Shown one piece after another: positions 52,524 through 60,887 of a stretch of 64,000 nucleotides of DNA. The notes beneath the pieces were generated by a model that saw nothing but the letters and a program-made list of their open reading frames with translations, was not told the origin of the DNA and did no database searches. Origin of the DNA: Oryzisolibacter sp. LB2S (GTDB taxonomy: Bacteria > Pseudomonadota > Gammaproteobacteria > Burkholderiales > Burkholderiaceae_C); contig NZ_CP160388.1 in NCBI RefSeq assembly GCF_040732315.1, positions 2,136,494 through 2,200,493 of the forward strand. Direction: 5' to 3'. Made by a program: the position numbers and the translations under genes. Position 1 is the stretch's first letter; every line of letters begins with the position of its first letter.

Positions 52524-52574
52524 CAAAATCCCCCGCCGCAAGGCGTGCCGGTTCGATTCCGGCCCCGGGCACCA
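52524..52574 (+). other. 3' end of tRNA-Leu (attachment-site repeat)
   Basis: From the anticodon loop (CAAAA) the sequence continues with the variable arm and the T arm (CCGGTTCGATTCCGG), then CCCCGGGC and the encoded ACCA. The 5' half (acceptor, D arm) is missing, so it is not a full tRNA. It marks the ICE end by the integrase and also the left end of the P4-like satellite. CAA anticodon (Leu) is inferred from the loop. Confidence 0.8.
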
Positions 52575-52582
52575 AAGACAAG

Positions 52583-52613
52583 GCCGCACAGTTCCCAGAA
52601 CGTGCGGCTTTTT
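52583..52613 (+). terminator. terminator after the tRNA-Leu fragment
   Basis: GCCGCAC (52583-52589) pairs with GTGCGGC (52602-52608), followed by TTTTTC. A related hairpin is at 62214-62251. Confidence 0.8.
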
Positions 52614-52678
52614 CTTTTCCCCCTCTGTAGCGCCTTGCTGTGTCGTGCGCATCGGCGCATAGAAGTGCGCCGCAATCC

Positions 52679-52731
52679 GGGGGCATATGGGGGCACATTC
52701 GGGGGCATCAATCGTGAAACTGGGGGCACAT
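52679..52731 (+). repeat. integrase arm-type repeats, left end of satellite (4 copies)
   Basis: GGGGGCA begins at 52679, 52689, 52701 and 52722, extended to GGGGGCACAT in two. Two identical copies lie at the other end (62115, 62127). No gene is visible in the 940 bp between the tRNA fragment and 53514 except these sites and the iterons at 53145. Confidence 0.7.
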
Positions 52732-53144
52732 CGCCCGCCGCAACCAATACCCCCACCCCCCAAAACCTGCGCACACAAAAATTAGAGGAACCGGTCGGTT
52801 TCCGGGGGGTGCGGGTGGACTTTTAGCCCCCCCTATCCCATGCCGGCCGGCGCGGCGCACTGGCCCCGCTTGTCATGCGCTATGCGCCCACAGCAGGCCA
52901 CAGTCCACGGGCAGCATCAGCGCCCCGCCTGCGCCCTCAGTCGCCTAGCCAACAACACCGACAGGACGCCAGGCCACAGCACCAGGCGCGGCACGGCAAA
53001 GCGCCTTGCGAGGGCACCAGCCGCAGCAGTTCGGACAGCCGACAGCCGGCGCACAGCGAGCGCCACATGCACATTCCCGGGCAAAGTAGGGCCTATGCAC
53101 TGACAAGCCATCAATGCAACCCTTCGGGGGGGCGCGTTTTTGCG

Positions 53145-53233
53145 TGTGAACAGTGTGAACAGTGAGACAACCGCATGAATGCTGGGTTTTCTTGTTCTCA
53201 CCCTGTTCTCACTCACGCGGGCAATGTGAACAA
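53145..53233. repeat. iteron cluster A of satellite (P4 ori/crr-like)
   Basis: TGTGAACAG at 53145 and 53154 in tandem, inverted TGTTCTCAC at 53193 and 53204 (11 bp apart), and TGTGAACAA at 53225. The same motifs and a shared CCGCATGAAT recur in cluster B at 60660-60762. They resemble the GGTGAACA sites bound by the P4 alpha protein. Confidence 0.65.
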
Positions 53234-53513
53234 ACACGGGAGAAATGGACGGCATTTGCACATATGCGGGAAGCGCGCACGATGCAAGGCCATCGGCGGG
53301 CATCGCACGTGAGAAGCATGGCCCGCGCCCATGTTGCACAGTCTGGAGAATTGATCGGCCTGATTTTGGCGCGAAGGACGCCCCCGCTCCGCGCCCCACC
53401 AGGCGCCCGGCAACGCACGGCCAGGCCGTGCACTCGGGCCACCGAGTAGTAAACGGCCGTTGCCCCAGGCGCTGGCGCTGTACTCGCGTGTGCATGCCCG
53501 GCCTGGTCGGCCG

Positions 53514-56417
53514 CTACATGTCCAACTCAAACAGGGCGGGTGCGATGCGGTAACAGTTCGCCAAGCCATGGCCCGGCAGGCGCTGGCGGCAGTCGAAGGC
53601 ACGGCCAGCACCAGGCACAAGGGCGCCATGCTCCAACAGGACGCGGCACACAGCTTGATAGTCGAAGCCCTGGCAGACTTCGGACCGGAACACCTCGGGC
53701 AGAATGAAGTACTCCACGCTGACGCCCTCCCCCAGGACGACGGGCATCTTTTCGCCAAACTCGCTTAGGTGCTGTCCGTTGCTCTTGATGGGCTCGCCAT
53801 GCTCGTTCAGCATGCGCCTGTACCCCGCCCGGTGTAGCGTCTTGGCATTGTGGTCATCTGACGCCCTGTGCCACCAGGTAAAGCGGCCCTCCCCGTGCGC
53901 CTCAAGGAAGCGCCGCACCTGGCGCAGCATGTTGCGCACCTCGCCATTGCCGGCGCCACCTCGGGCCGCGAGCCACGCGTCAAAGCACGCACGCGCAGCC
54001 CATTCCGATTCACTGGAATCCCAGCCGGTTAACCCGGCTTCGGTCGCCAGCTCGCCCGCCATGGCAACCAAGGCGAAGCGGGCCGCAACCCGCTGCACCT
54101 GGCCCGATGCGCCCTCGGGAAGCCATTGGGCCGTCAGTGCCTGCACGCCATCGCGCAAGCGACGCGGCAGCGTGGCCCAATGGGCGCAGGCCCACTCAAT
54201 GAAGGCCAGCCCCGGGGCGCCGTGGCATGCCGGCGCCTCGCGGGTCAAATGGCTGGAAAACGCGGCCGGGCTGGCGTGGTTATGAATGTGCTCAAAGGCG
54301 CCCATTCCAGCGCCAGCATCGGCGGGTATGTCGGCCATGCGCACCTCCTGGCCGGTGCGGGCGCGCTTCATGCCCTCGGCCATGTGGTCAGCCAACCCCA
54401 GCTCGCCAGCACTCAAGAACAGCAGACGCCAGGACAGGCGGGCACGTGGCGCACCACCACGCGTAGCGCGCGCTTTGCTTTGCTCATTCGCCAGCATGTA
54501 GGCGCACTCGCCGGCCACCTTGCCGTCAACCTGCGCCAGCTCGTCAAGTATCAGCAGCGCATCGCAGTGCTGTGCGGCAATGGCCTCCAGGGCGTTATCG
54601 GTGGTGCGCCAGCGTTGCATGTAGCTCGGGCCGCCGTTCACGCTTGCGGCCACACGTAGCGCGGTTGTCTTGCCGCTACTGCTGTCGCCGCGCAGGTGAA
54701 AGCCCCCACTTTCCATGCTCGCCGGGCGCAGCAGCGGGCCAGCGAAGGCGCAGGACACGGCGAACACCAAGCGGCTATTGCCAGCGCACAGGGCGCCGAT
54801 GCGATCACGCCAGGCCGCAACATCCTTGCGCACGCGAAAGGTGTTTTCCATCTGGCTGTCAGACTGAAACACGATGCGCTCGGCATCGTCGCCTATGGTT
54901 TGGTGCGGCAGCACGTAGGCGGCGCCGCCCTCGGTAGGGTGCCAGCCGATGCGATCAGTGCAGCTTGCAAACTCACTCGGGCGGCGGGTCTGTATGTACT
55001 CGGTAAGGCGGTTACGCGCCGTGGGCGATGTGGCGATGCGCAGTCCCATATTCAGAAGCGCCGCGCGGTACTCGCCACCATCGCCAGACAGCATGCGCGA
55101 GGGCATGGCCCACTGCTTGGAACGGCCCAGCGGGTCAGCGAATTGCAGCAGGTAGCCCCAGCCGTTTCCGTCCTGGTCGCGGGTCAGGGCCGACACATCA
55201 AGACGCGAGCACAGCCACAGCGGGCGCAGCGGCTCGCCGTCGCGGCCACGGCCGTGGTAGTACACGCCGCCATCATCCACAGTGAAGGGGTCGTGTACCT
55301 CGCCGGCATCGGCGCCGGCAGGCGTGGCAGGCGTGGCGGGCGGGAAGTACTGGCCTGCGGCCGCGGCTGCATCGGTGTCAGCCTGGTGGGCGTCTATCAC
55401 AGCCCGCACCGCCTGGCACACGGCGTCCAGGCCCTGCGCCTGGTGCAAGTCGTTGAAGTCCACATTGCCGGGCGCATCGTCGTCGGCCGGCATCACAGGA
55501 AACACCGCCAGCCCTTGTACAGCACGGGCGGCGGCTTCGGCCTTCACGCGGCCGGTGTTGGTGCCGGTGCGCGCCTCGGTGACGCGATCGTCGTCACCGC
55601 ACAGCACCAGCAAGGCAGCAGGGTACAGGCGCCGCAGTTCACGGGCCACGTGCGACAGATTGCCCGCGTCGAAGGCCACAGCCACGGGCCAGCCTCCGAG
55701 ACATTGCCCTGCTTCATGCAGGCTGGCGCATGTGGCGTACCCCTCGCCCACCAGCACCACGGCCGGCGCCTGGCCGGGCTCGCCCAGCATGTGCCACAGC
55801 CCCGACTTGCGCCCGCCCTTCTGAAACAGCTTGTCCGTTCCATTGGCGGGGCGCTCGGGGGCAATGCGTTGCACGTTCCACAGCACGCCAGCGGCATCCC
55901 TCATGGGAACCAGCGCCGTTTCATCGGCCAGGAAGCGCAGGCCGTAGGGCTGCACGTTCTTGCGTGCGAGGTAGGGGCTTGCGCCCGTGGGGCTGGCACT
56001 CTCCCACAGGGCGCGGGCCGAATCGGCGGCGGCCGCGTGCGCTGCCTGCTGGCGCTGGGCGTCAGCCCGTGCAGCCTGCTGGCGCTGGGCATCTCGCCGG
56101 GCCTGGTCGGCAGCGCTGGGCGCGGCCGGCGCTTTGCCAGCCTTGGGAAGTTCAAACCCGTGCTGCTTGGCAATATGCAGCAGCGTGGCCACCGTCACGC
56201 CGCCGCCCGCCTTGATGCTGCGCCAGGTGCTGGCCGTGGCGCTGGCATCGTATCCGTCTGCCGTGGCGCTCCAACCGTCGAACAGTTCCCGGCCTGTTTC
56301 GTCGGGGTATTCGCTTTTGATCGCCATCCCCACCCGCGCCCATTCATCACGCGGCAGGTTTGCAGGGATGTGTCCAAGGGCGGCGCGGATCAGATCGGGC
56401 GTAATGGGAGTTGTCAT
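53514..56417 (-). CDS. P4-like primase/helicase replication protein (PriCT-2, Toprim, DUF927)
   Basis: A 967-residue protein. Residues 1-75 resemble a primase C-terminal-2 segment (LPRDEWARVGMAIKSEYPDE). Residues 235-345 are a Toprim-like primase domain (VVLVGEGYATCASLHEAG, AALLVLCGDDDRVTEARTG). Residues 400-760 are a DUF927 helicase-type ATPase with Walker A GDSSSGKTTALRVA and Walker B-like ALLILDELAQVDG. An Ala/Gln/Arg-rich linker lies near 95-130. It should replicate the satellite, acting at the iteron clusters on either side. Start 56417 is preferred over an upstream TTG. Confidence 0.88.
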   Translation of the reverse strand: MTTPITPDLIRAALGHIPANLPRDEWARVGMAIKSEYPDETGRELFDGWSATADGYDASATASTWRSIKAGGGVTVATLLHIAKQHGFELPKAGKAPAAPSAADQARRDAQRQQAARADAQRQQAAHAAAADSARALWESASPTGASPYLARKNVQPYGLRFLADETALVPMRDAAGVLWNVQRIAPERPANGTDKLFQKGGRKSGLWHMLGEPGQAPAVVLVGEGYATCASLHEAGQCLGGWPVAVAFDAGNLSHVARELRRLYPAALLVLCGDDDRVTEARTGTNTGRVKAEAAARAVQGLAVFPVMPADDDAPGNVDFNDLHQAQGLDAVCQAVRAVIDAHQADTDAAAAAGQYFPPATPATPAGADAGEVHDPFTVDDGGVYYHGRGRDGEPLRPLWLCSRLDVSALTRDQDGNGWGYLLQFADPLGRSKQWAMPSRMLSGDGGEYRAALLNMGLRIATSPTARNRLTEYIQTRRPSEFASCTDRIGWHPTEGGAAYVLPHQTIGDDAERIVFQSDSQMENTFRVRKDVAAWRDRIGALCAGNSRLVFAVSCAFAGPLLRPASMESGGFHLRGDSSSGKTTALRVAASVNGGPSYMQRWRTTDNALEAIAAQHCDALLILDELAQVDGKVAGECAYMLANEQSKARATRGGAPRARLSWRLLFLSAGELGLADHMAEGMKRARTGQEVRMADIPADAGAGMGAFEHIHNHASPAAFSSHLTREAPACHGAPGLAFIEWACAHWATLPRRLRDGVQALTAQWLPEGASGQVQRVAARFALVAMAGELATEAGLTGWDSSESEWAARACFDAWLAARGGAGNGEVRNMLRQVRRFLEAHGEGRFTWWHRASDDHNAKTLHRAGYRRMLNEHGEPIKSNGQHLSEFGEKMPVVLGEGVSVEYFILPEVFRSEVCQGFDYQAVCRVLLEHGALVPGAGRAFDCRQRLPGHGLANCYRIAPALFELDM

Positions 56418-56431
56418 TCTTTTTCTGTCTC

Positions 56432-56812
56432 TCAACCGCGCGGCTCAAATCCAAAGCACAGGGGCCGCAGGTAATCGAGCTCCAAGATAACGAGCGCACG
56501 GATTGCACTTGCGTGATGATCGGCCTCAGAAATTGCCCGGGCGAGCCTATCCAGCAGCCGCAATGCCTCGCTGGGGTCCGGCTGTGCACACGTGTGCAGA
56601 TTGGTGCGCAGATGGGTGCGCAAAGCCTCAAGGCACTTCGTCGCGTCATATTCAGCCTTGAGCCAGGGCGAGCGCGCCTTGTGCTGTGCCTCTTGAAGCT
56701 GCTCCGGGGCAAGGTGGGGCAACCCCAGCACGTCGAACTCACGGCGGGCGGCACTGTTCCAGGCCATACGATGCGCTGCGCGCTGCATGGCATTCATGGA
56801 CCCGGCGCGCAT
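56432..56812 (-). CDS. satellite protein of unknown function
   Basis: A 126-residue frame from the ATG at 56812 (MRAGSMNAMQRAAHRMAW) that overlaps the AlpA stop by one base. It is helical, with FDVLGLPHLAPEQLQEAQHKARSPWLKAEYDATKCLEAL. I do not recognise it. Tight packing between alpA and the primase gene supports it as real; it may be a replication accessory or copy-control protein. Confidence 0.68.
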   Translation of the reverse strand: MRAGSMNAMQRAAHRMAWNSAARREFDVLGLPHLAPEQLQEAQHKARSPWLKAEYDATKCLEALRTHLRTNLHTCAQPDPSEALRLLDRLARAISEADHHASAIRALVILELDYLRPLCFGFEPRG

Positions 56813-57030
56813 TACTGCACCTCCGCGATGCGGTCCTGTACCCACTGCAACACCGCAGTCTCTGGCCAAGCCACGTGGCGCGCAGACAGGCGCACGCTAC
56901 GGGGGAACTTACCGTCTTTCATGAGCTGATAGATGGTGGACTTCTTGCACCCCGTCATTCCCTCGACTTCGGGCAAACGCACCAGGCGGTCACGCGGGAC
57001 GACCGGGCGGGATTGGTGGACTACTTGCAT
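56812..57030 (-). CDS. alpA: AlpA-family regulator
   Basis: A 72-residue protein with DRLVRLPEVEGMTGCKKSTIYQLMKDGKFPRSVRLSARHVAW, the MerR-like helix-turn-helix of P4 Vis/AlpA proteins. It likely activates excision or satellite gene expression. The 290 bp upstream hold a multi-site operator (57103-57221). Confidence 0.93.
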   Translation of the reverse strand: MQVVHQSRPVVPRDRLVRLPEVEGMTGCKKSTIYQLMKDGKFPRSVRLSARHVAWPETAVLQWVQDRIAEVQ

Positions 57031-57102
57031 CGGTGATTTCCTTTCCGTTGAAGCTCCCGCACATCCAACATGGATCGGCGGGCGTGAAAGGACTGTCGGA
57101 CA

Positions 57103-57221
57103 TGCCACGCTAAAAAGTCGCGTGGCACTTGCGTGGCATGCGTGCGTCTGCGTCCGCACAGAGTGAAGATCGGCCGCACCCGTGGCGAGCGCGCAGCACG
57201 TTTGCCACGCAAATGCCACGC
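57103..57221. promoter_or_regulatory. five-site GCGTGGCA operator upstream of alpA
   Basis: GCGTGGCA occurs at 57120 and 57131. Its inverse TGCCACGC is at 57103, 57203 and 57214. Both tandem pairs are spaced by 11 bp, so sites face the same side of the helix, and the pairs face each other over about 65 bp. Probable binding region of AlpA or a satellite repressor. Confidence 0.6.
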
Positions 57222-57317
57222 GTTTGCAACCCAACGCGGCGCCATGAGCAAGGAACACGGTCCGCCGCACCGCCGAAACCCACGTGGCCCGGCGCGATGC
57301 AGCAGACTTGCCCGCCA

Positions 57318-57641
57318 TTACTCGCCCGCCTTGTTACCCGGTGACGCCAAATGCGCCGGCTGCTGCGAAAGCGCCGTGACGGCCCGTTCCATGACCCGCG
57401 ACAGCGGCCCAAGACGGTGCACAAAGACGGCGCCAAACTCGGCGGCATCGCATCCGTTTCGTGACGCTGAAATGGCCTCTGCTGCACACGCCAGGCTTTG
57501 CACCTCGCCCCAGCACCAGGCCAGCACATCGGCCGGCGATGCGGCGGGGTTGACGATGACGGCCGGCCCGGCTGCGTTCAAATTGGGCCAACGTTCAGCC
57601 AGGTAGCCGACAGCCCCGATGACGGATGTTGGTTCGTTCAT
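57318..57641 (-). CDS. satellite protein of unknown function
   Basis: A 107-residue protein starting MNEPTSVIGAVGYLAERWPN. It is mostly helical with CWGEVQSLACAAEAIS. I do not recognise a family. It is the downstream end of the block of small genes read toward alpA. Confidence 0.65.
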   Translation of the reverse strand: MNEPTSVIGAVGYLAERWPNLNAAGPAVIVNPAASPADVLAWCWGEVQSLACAAEAISASRNGCDAAEFGAVFVHRLGPLSRVMERAVTALSQQPAHLASPGNKAGE

Positions 57642-57663
57642 GGCATATCCCTTCGCTGCACGT

Positions 57664-58107
57664 TCACGATCTTCTCGGCACTTCAACCACGACCCACAAC
57701 TCGGGCAGGCTCTCAAAGTGATTGACCAGGGCCGCGAGGCAAAGCCCGTAGAAGCTTTTCGGCTGGCTGTAGCTGCGCGCGGCCAGCGCCACGACAGCGC
57801 CCAATCGGTACCACTCCGACACGGCCGCGCCGGTCTCCGTTGGTGGGGCACTGAGCAGAACGGCAACACGGTCCGCAACTACTTCCAGCGCCAGCGCGCA
57901 ACCTAGGTTTGCATCGTCCCATTGCCCCTGGCGATCAAGATCGGCCCGCTCGTCGGCAAGCCGCCGCAGGCTGTGAGCCACCAGGGCAAGCCCCTGCCGG
58001 GCCAGCACCAGGGCGGCCGCCTTGCCAAAGATGGGCGATGTGCCAACCTTGTTGACCGGCCCGCGCGCAAGTGCGTCGGGTGCTGTAGGTTTTGCCGTGC
58101 GCGCCAT
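57664..58107 (-). CDS. satellite protein of unknown function
   Basis: A 147-residue protein from the ATG at 58107 (MARTAKPTAPDALARGPVNK). It has a helical core (AAALVLARQGLALVAHSLRRLADERADL) and C-terminal LCLAALVNHFESLPELWVVVEV. No known domain. It is 3 bp after the next upstream gene, so co-transcribed. Confidence 0.68.
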   Translation of the reverse strand: MARTAKPTAPDALARGPVNKVGTSPIFGKAAALVLARQGLALVAHSLRRLADERADLDRQGQWDDANLGCALALEVVADRVAVLLSAPPTETGAAVSEWYRLGAVVALAARSYSQPKSFYGLCLAALVNHFESLPELWVVVEVPRRS

Positions 58108-58110
58108 AGC

Positions 58111-58359
58111 TCAGGCCCTCCCCTGCGCCGCATCGCGCGCATCGGCACAGGCCACCAATTCAGCGGCCACGCTGCGCGCTTGCTCGACGGTGAACACCAT
58201 CCAACATTGCGCCATGTCGCCCATCAATCCCAGATCAATGCGATCACTGTGCAGGCTGGCGCCGATGGTCAAAAACTCACCGCTGGGCAGCGTTGCGGAC
58301 GACTCGCGCACGCGGCCAAAGTCGCCATCAACGCGACGGGTAAAGGTTATTCCGCTCAT
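58111..58359 (-). CDS. satellite protein of unknown function
   Basis: An 82-residue protein starting MSGITFTRRVDGDFGRV, with a beta-rich first half and a helical end (FTVEQARSVAAELVACADA). It overlaps the preceding gene by four bases (58356-58359) and is unrecognised. Confidence 0.68.
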   Translation of the reverse strand: MSGITFTRRVDGDFGRVRESSATLPSGEFLTIGASLHSDRIDLGLMGDMAQCWMVFTVEQARSVAAELVACADARDAAQGRA

Positions 58360-58586
58360 GCCGCCCCCCTTTGCAGCAGGACATCAAGGCGGCGCAGCGC
58401 GGCCAGGGCCTGCACGGCCTTGCGCATGGCGCTGCGGGTGTTGTCCTGGGGCTCGCGCAGGTAGTGCAGGGCCATGGACAGCGCGTTATGCGCCTCGGCA
58501 TGCAGTCGAACGGGGTCGTGGGCTGTGGCCAGCTCGGGCCGATGCGGCGCAGCCGTGCGGCTGGCCAGGTGGATCACCATGGACAT
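58356..58586 (-). CDS. satellite protein of unknown function
   Basis: A 76-residue, all-helical protein (HAEAHNALSMALHYLREPQDNTRSAMRKAVQALAALRRLDVLL). The start at 58586 has AGGAG nine bases upstream. It is the first gene of a coupled trio. The 283 bp upstream contain no gene I can support. Confidence 0.68.
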   Translation of the reverse strand: MSMVIHLASRTAAPHRPELATAHDPVRLHAEAHNALSMALHYLREPQDNTRSAMRKAVQALAALRRLDVLLQRGAA

Positions 58587-58869
58587 GGTTTCATGCTCCT
58601 TTGCGAGACTTGAAACCACCGGCCACGTTTTGAAGCGCAGCAGGTGGACGGGATGTTCAAAACACGCGCAAAGACGTGCGCCAGGTGTTACCAGACTGGC
58701 CATCCCGCCCGAAACCATGAAACACGGCACAGCGCCGTATTTGCAGAAATCCAGACGTGACAAAACCCCGCTGTCGTGGGGGCTGCAACGCTTTGCGAAA
58801 AGGTGTTTTGAAGCACCGGGCCTTTCGGCTTGCGCGTAGTGTACGCGGCGCGGGCGCGTAGGGCAAGCG

Positions 58870-59637
58870 CTATGCGATCTTGCGCCCGTCTCTCACCTTG
58901 GTGACGGCGAACGCTGGCGCTGCTTTCTGGTCACGCTTGCGGCCCGCCTTTGTTCTACTGAGAACATTTTCCAGGGCTCTGCGCCCTGCATAGCCAAGTT
59001 CCTTCGCCATCGCGTCAAGGGCATCGCTTTTGTTTTGGCCGGCATCCGTCCGTCTACGCAGTTCAGCCTCGAGAATGTCAATCTGATTCCCTCTACCCCA
59101 ACCACTGCCGCGGTTCGCCTTGCGGTAAGCCACCAGTGCAGGCCAGTCGGCCAAATTGAATGGTGACAAGCCACCAGCCTCGGCAACAGTCCCCCAGCCC
59201 CACAGCTCAGCGGCCACAGCGACGAGCACGCATACAGCATCAACGCGCGCCGAAACTTCCGTGTACCCGCGATACTCGCCAATCCAGCCGTTCAGAATCG
59301 CATTGCACACGCCTTCAAAACCTAGCAAGCGTGGATCAAGGTCGCGCAGCCCCCCGCGCTCCATGAGCGCCTGAGGACTCAGCATGCTCTGGTCCGGTCG
59401 CAGCCGTGTGGCGTATCGCTTCTTGTCGGCAATGAACAGAGTTAGGCCAGATCTGTTTGCGTAGCACAACTTGCCAATGATTTCATCAGCAGCGCGATCC
59501 ATGGGCCATGCATACCGATGCATCAACCAATCGCGCACATCGGCCAGCCTGGCAAGTTCCCCGCCCTCGCCTTCCTTGGTGCGCATGAAAAACCCACCGC
59601 TGTAGAGCCGCCACTCCCCTACGTTGTTACCCTGCAT
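58870..59637 (-). CDS. satellite protein of unknown function, DNA-binding-like
   Basis: A 255-residue protein. The N-terminal half has ADVRDWLMHRYAWPMDRAADEIIGKL, a possible winged-helix or AlpA-associated fold. The C-terminal half is basic with RRRTDAGQNKSDALDAMAKELGYAGRRALENVLSRTKAGRKRD, reminiscent of a helix-turn-helix. I do not recognise the family. It is separate from the small-gene block and follows the Cro-like gene. Confidence 0.65.
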   Translation of the reverse strand: MQGNNVGEWRLYSGGFFMRTKEGEGGELARLADVRDWLMHRYAWPMDRAADEIIGKLCYANRSGLTLFIADKKRYATRLRPDQSMLSPQALMERGGLRDLDPRLLGFEGVCNAILNGWIGEYRGYTEVSARVDAVCVLVAVAAELWGWGTVAEAGGLSPFNLADWPALVAYRKANRGSGWGRGNQIDILEAELRRRTDAGQNKSDALDAMAKELGYAGRRALENVLSRTKAGRKRDQKAAPAFAVTKVRDGRKIA

Positions 59638-59654
59638 GCCAGCACCTTCCAGCC

Positions 59655-59945
59655 CTACACCGCATCATCGCCACCACTGTGCGGGGTCAGATAGGCCGCA
59701 TACAGGCGCGCCAGGTCCTGCACCAACCAGCCCTCTGCCTTGGGGCTGGCAGGCACCAGGGAAGCGGCATGCAGGCGCCGCACGTCCAACAGCAAACCCA
59801 GGTGCTGGGGCACCCAGGCGGGTATCTCCACGCCCTCATTGCGCCAGCGGCTGGGGGTGTTGCGATGCAGGCCCGTAGCCCGGCAAAACTCACTCACCTT
59901 CCAGCCCAGCGCCGCGAGCGCCGCGTCAAATTCATCAACGGTCAT
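59655..59945 (-). CDS. Cro-like helix-turn-helix protein of satellite
   Basis: A 96-residue protein (start 59945, AAGGA eight bases upstream; a Met at 59960 is an alternative). EFDAALAALGWKVSEFCRATGLHRNTPSRWRNEGVEIPAWVPQHL is a Cro/C1-type motif. An inverted repeat ACGGTGC...GCACCGT lies 46-75 bp upstream, likely its own operator. Candidate immunity or lysogeny repressor. Confidence 0.75.
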   Translation of the reverse strand: MTVDEFDAALAALGWKVSEFCRATGLHRNTPSRWRNEGVEIPAWVPQHLGLLLDVRRLHAASLVPASPKAEGWLVQDLARLYAAYLTPHSGGDDAV

Positions 59946-59990
59946 AGATGCGTCCTTCATGGTGTTCGGGATTCTGACACAAAGCCCGTA

Positions 59991-60020
59991 ACGGTGCACA
60001 ATAAACAAAAGTCGCACCGT
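59991..60020. promoter_or_regulatory. inverted repeat operator upstream of Cro-like gene
   Basis: ACGGTGC (59991-59997) and GCACCGT (60014-60020) are perfect complements 16 bp apart, with an AT-rich centre (acaataaacaaaagtc) suited to a promoter. Confidence 0.6.
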
Positions 60021-60054
60021 ATTTAACATAACGCCCGTCGTATTGAATGTGCGA

Positions 60055-60162
60055 TGTGGACAACTTTTGCACCTTACCGGGAAACATGAGTATTCACGCG
60101 GGGTTACGACCGTCTGCGTTTTGCTGTTTTTTTCAGCACATCAGCGTAAAAAGTTATCCACA
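60055..60162. promoter_or_regulatory. DnaA-box-like sites
   Basis: TTATCCACA at 60154-60162 is a perfect DnaA box, and TGTGGACAA at 60055-60063 is an inverse close match (TTGTCCACA). They sit 0.5-0.6 kb from iteron cluster B. The 59946-60328 stretch has no gene I can support. Confidence 0.5.
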
Positions 60163-60328
60163 GCGACACATCGCGCATCGTGCACGCGTGTGCATGCACC
60201 CCGGAACGCCTTGCACCCTGCACATGCGCCAGACGGCCGGCTGACCGAGGCGCCACGGGGAACCCCTTTTGCGCTCGATTCCGCGCATGTGCGAGAAAGG
60301 CCAAAACAGTACGGCCACAAACGAGGCG

Positions 60329-60607
60329 CCGGGCGAAGGGCGAAGGGCGAAGGGCGACGGGCGACGGGCACAGGTGCCGGGTGCCGGGTGCCGGGTGCCG
60401 GGTGCCGGGCGCCGGGCGCCGGGTGCCGGGCGCCGGGCGCAGGTGACGGGCGCAGGTGACGGGCGCAGGTGACGGGCGCAGGTGACGGGCGCAGGTGACG
60501 GGCGACGGGTGACGGGCGACGGGTGACGGGCGACGGGTGACGGGTGACGGGTGACGGGTGACGGGTGACGGGTGACGGGTGACGGGTGACGGGTGACGGG
60601 TGACGGT
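60329..60607. repeat. hierarchical minisatellite of 7-, 13- and 14-bp units
   Basis: Units change in blocks: GGGCGAA and GGGCGAC, then GGGTGCC/GGGCGCC, then five copies of GCAGGTGACGGGC (60439-60503), then three GACGGGTGACGGGC-type 14-mers, then about nine GGGTGAC heptamers to 60607. The open frames it creates on both strands are artefacts of the repeat. Confidence 0.9.
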
Positions 60608-60659
60608 CTGAACGGGTCAAATTGGCAAGAATGAGACATATTTTTTTCATAATATGATT

Positions 60660-60762
60660 TGTTCTCACTCTGTTCTCATTCTGTTCTCACTCTGTTCACA
60701 TTGGAAATTGCCCGCTAGGCCGCATGAATCCTTGATTCTTGGGTTTGTTCTCACTGTCTCAC
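60660..60762. repeat. iteron cluster B of satellite, with AT-rich stretch
   Basis: TGTTCTCAC at 60660, TGTTCTCAT at 60671, TGTTCTCAC at 60682 and TGTTCACAT at 60693 are exactly 11 bp apart. TGTTCTCAC at 60746 and TGTCTCAC at 60755 follow after a CCGCATGAAT segment shared with cluster A. An AT-rich tract (atatttttttcataatatga) lies just before. Likely replication origin or crr. Confidence 0.68.
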
Positions 60763-60887
60763 CAAAAATCAACGCCTACGCCAGGTGAAGGCCGCTGAAA
60801 CAGGCGCACGGGCATAAAAAAACCGCCCGGCTGGCATGCAGCGGGGCGGGCGATGGGTGTTGTTCTGGGGCCTGCGTCGTCGCGTGT

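Noticed and set aside
52440..52574. A complete tRNA-Leu
   Set aside because: Only the part from the anticodon loop to CCA is present; sequence upstream does not form the acceptor and D arms.
54696..56474. A 592-codon plus-strand frame
   Set aside because: Antisense to the primase/helicase gene, which has clear motifs; the plus frame has none.
60329..60607. CRISPR array
   Set aside because: Units are 7-14 bp without unique spacers and there are no cas genes.
60141..60668. Repeat-encoded protein of RHPSPVT units
   Set aside because: The heptamer array opens all frames on both strands; there is no ribosome site and no conservation evidence.
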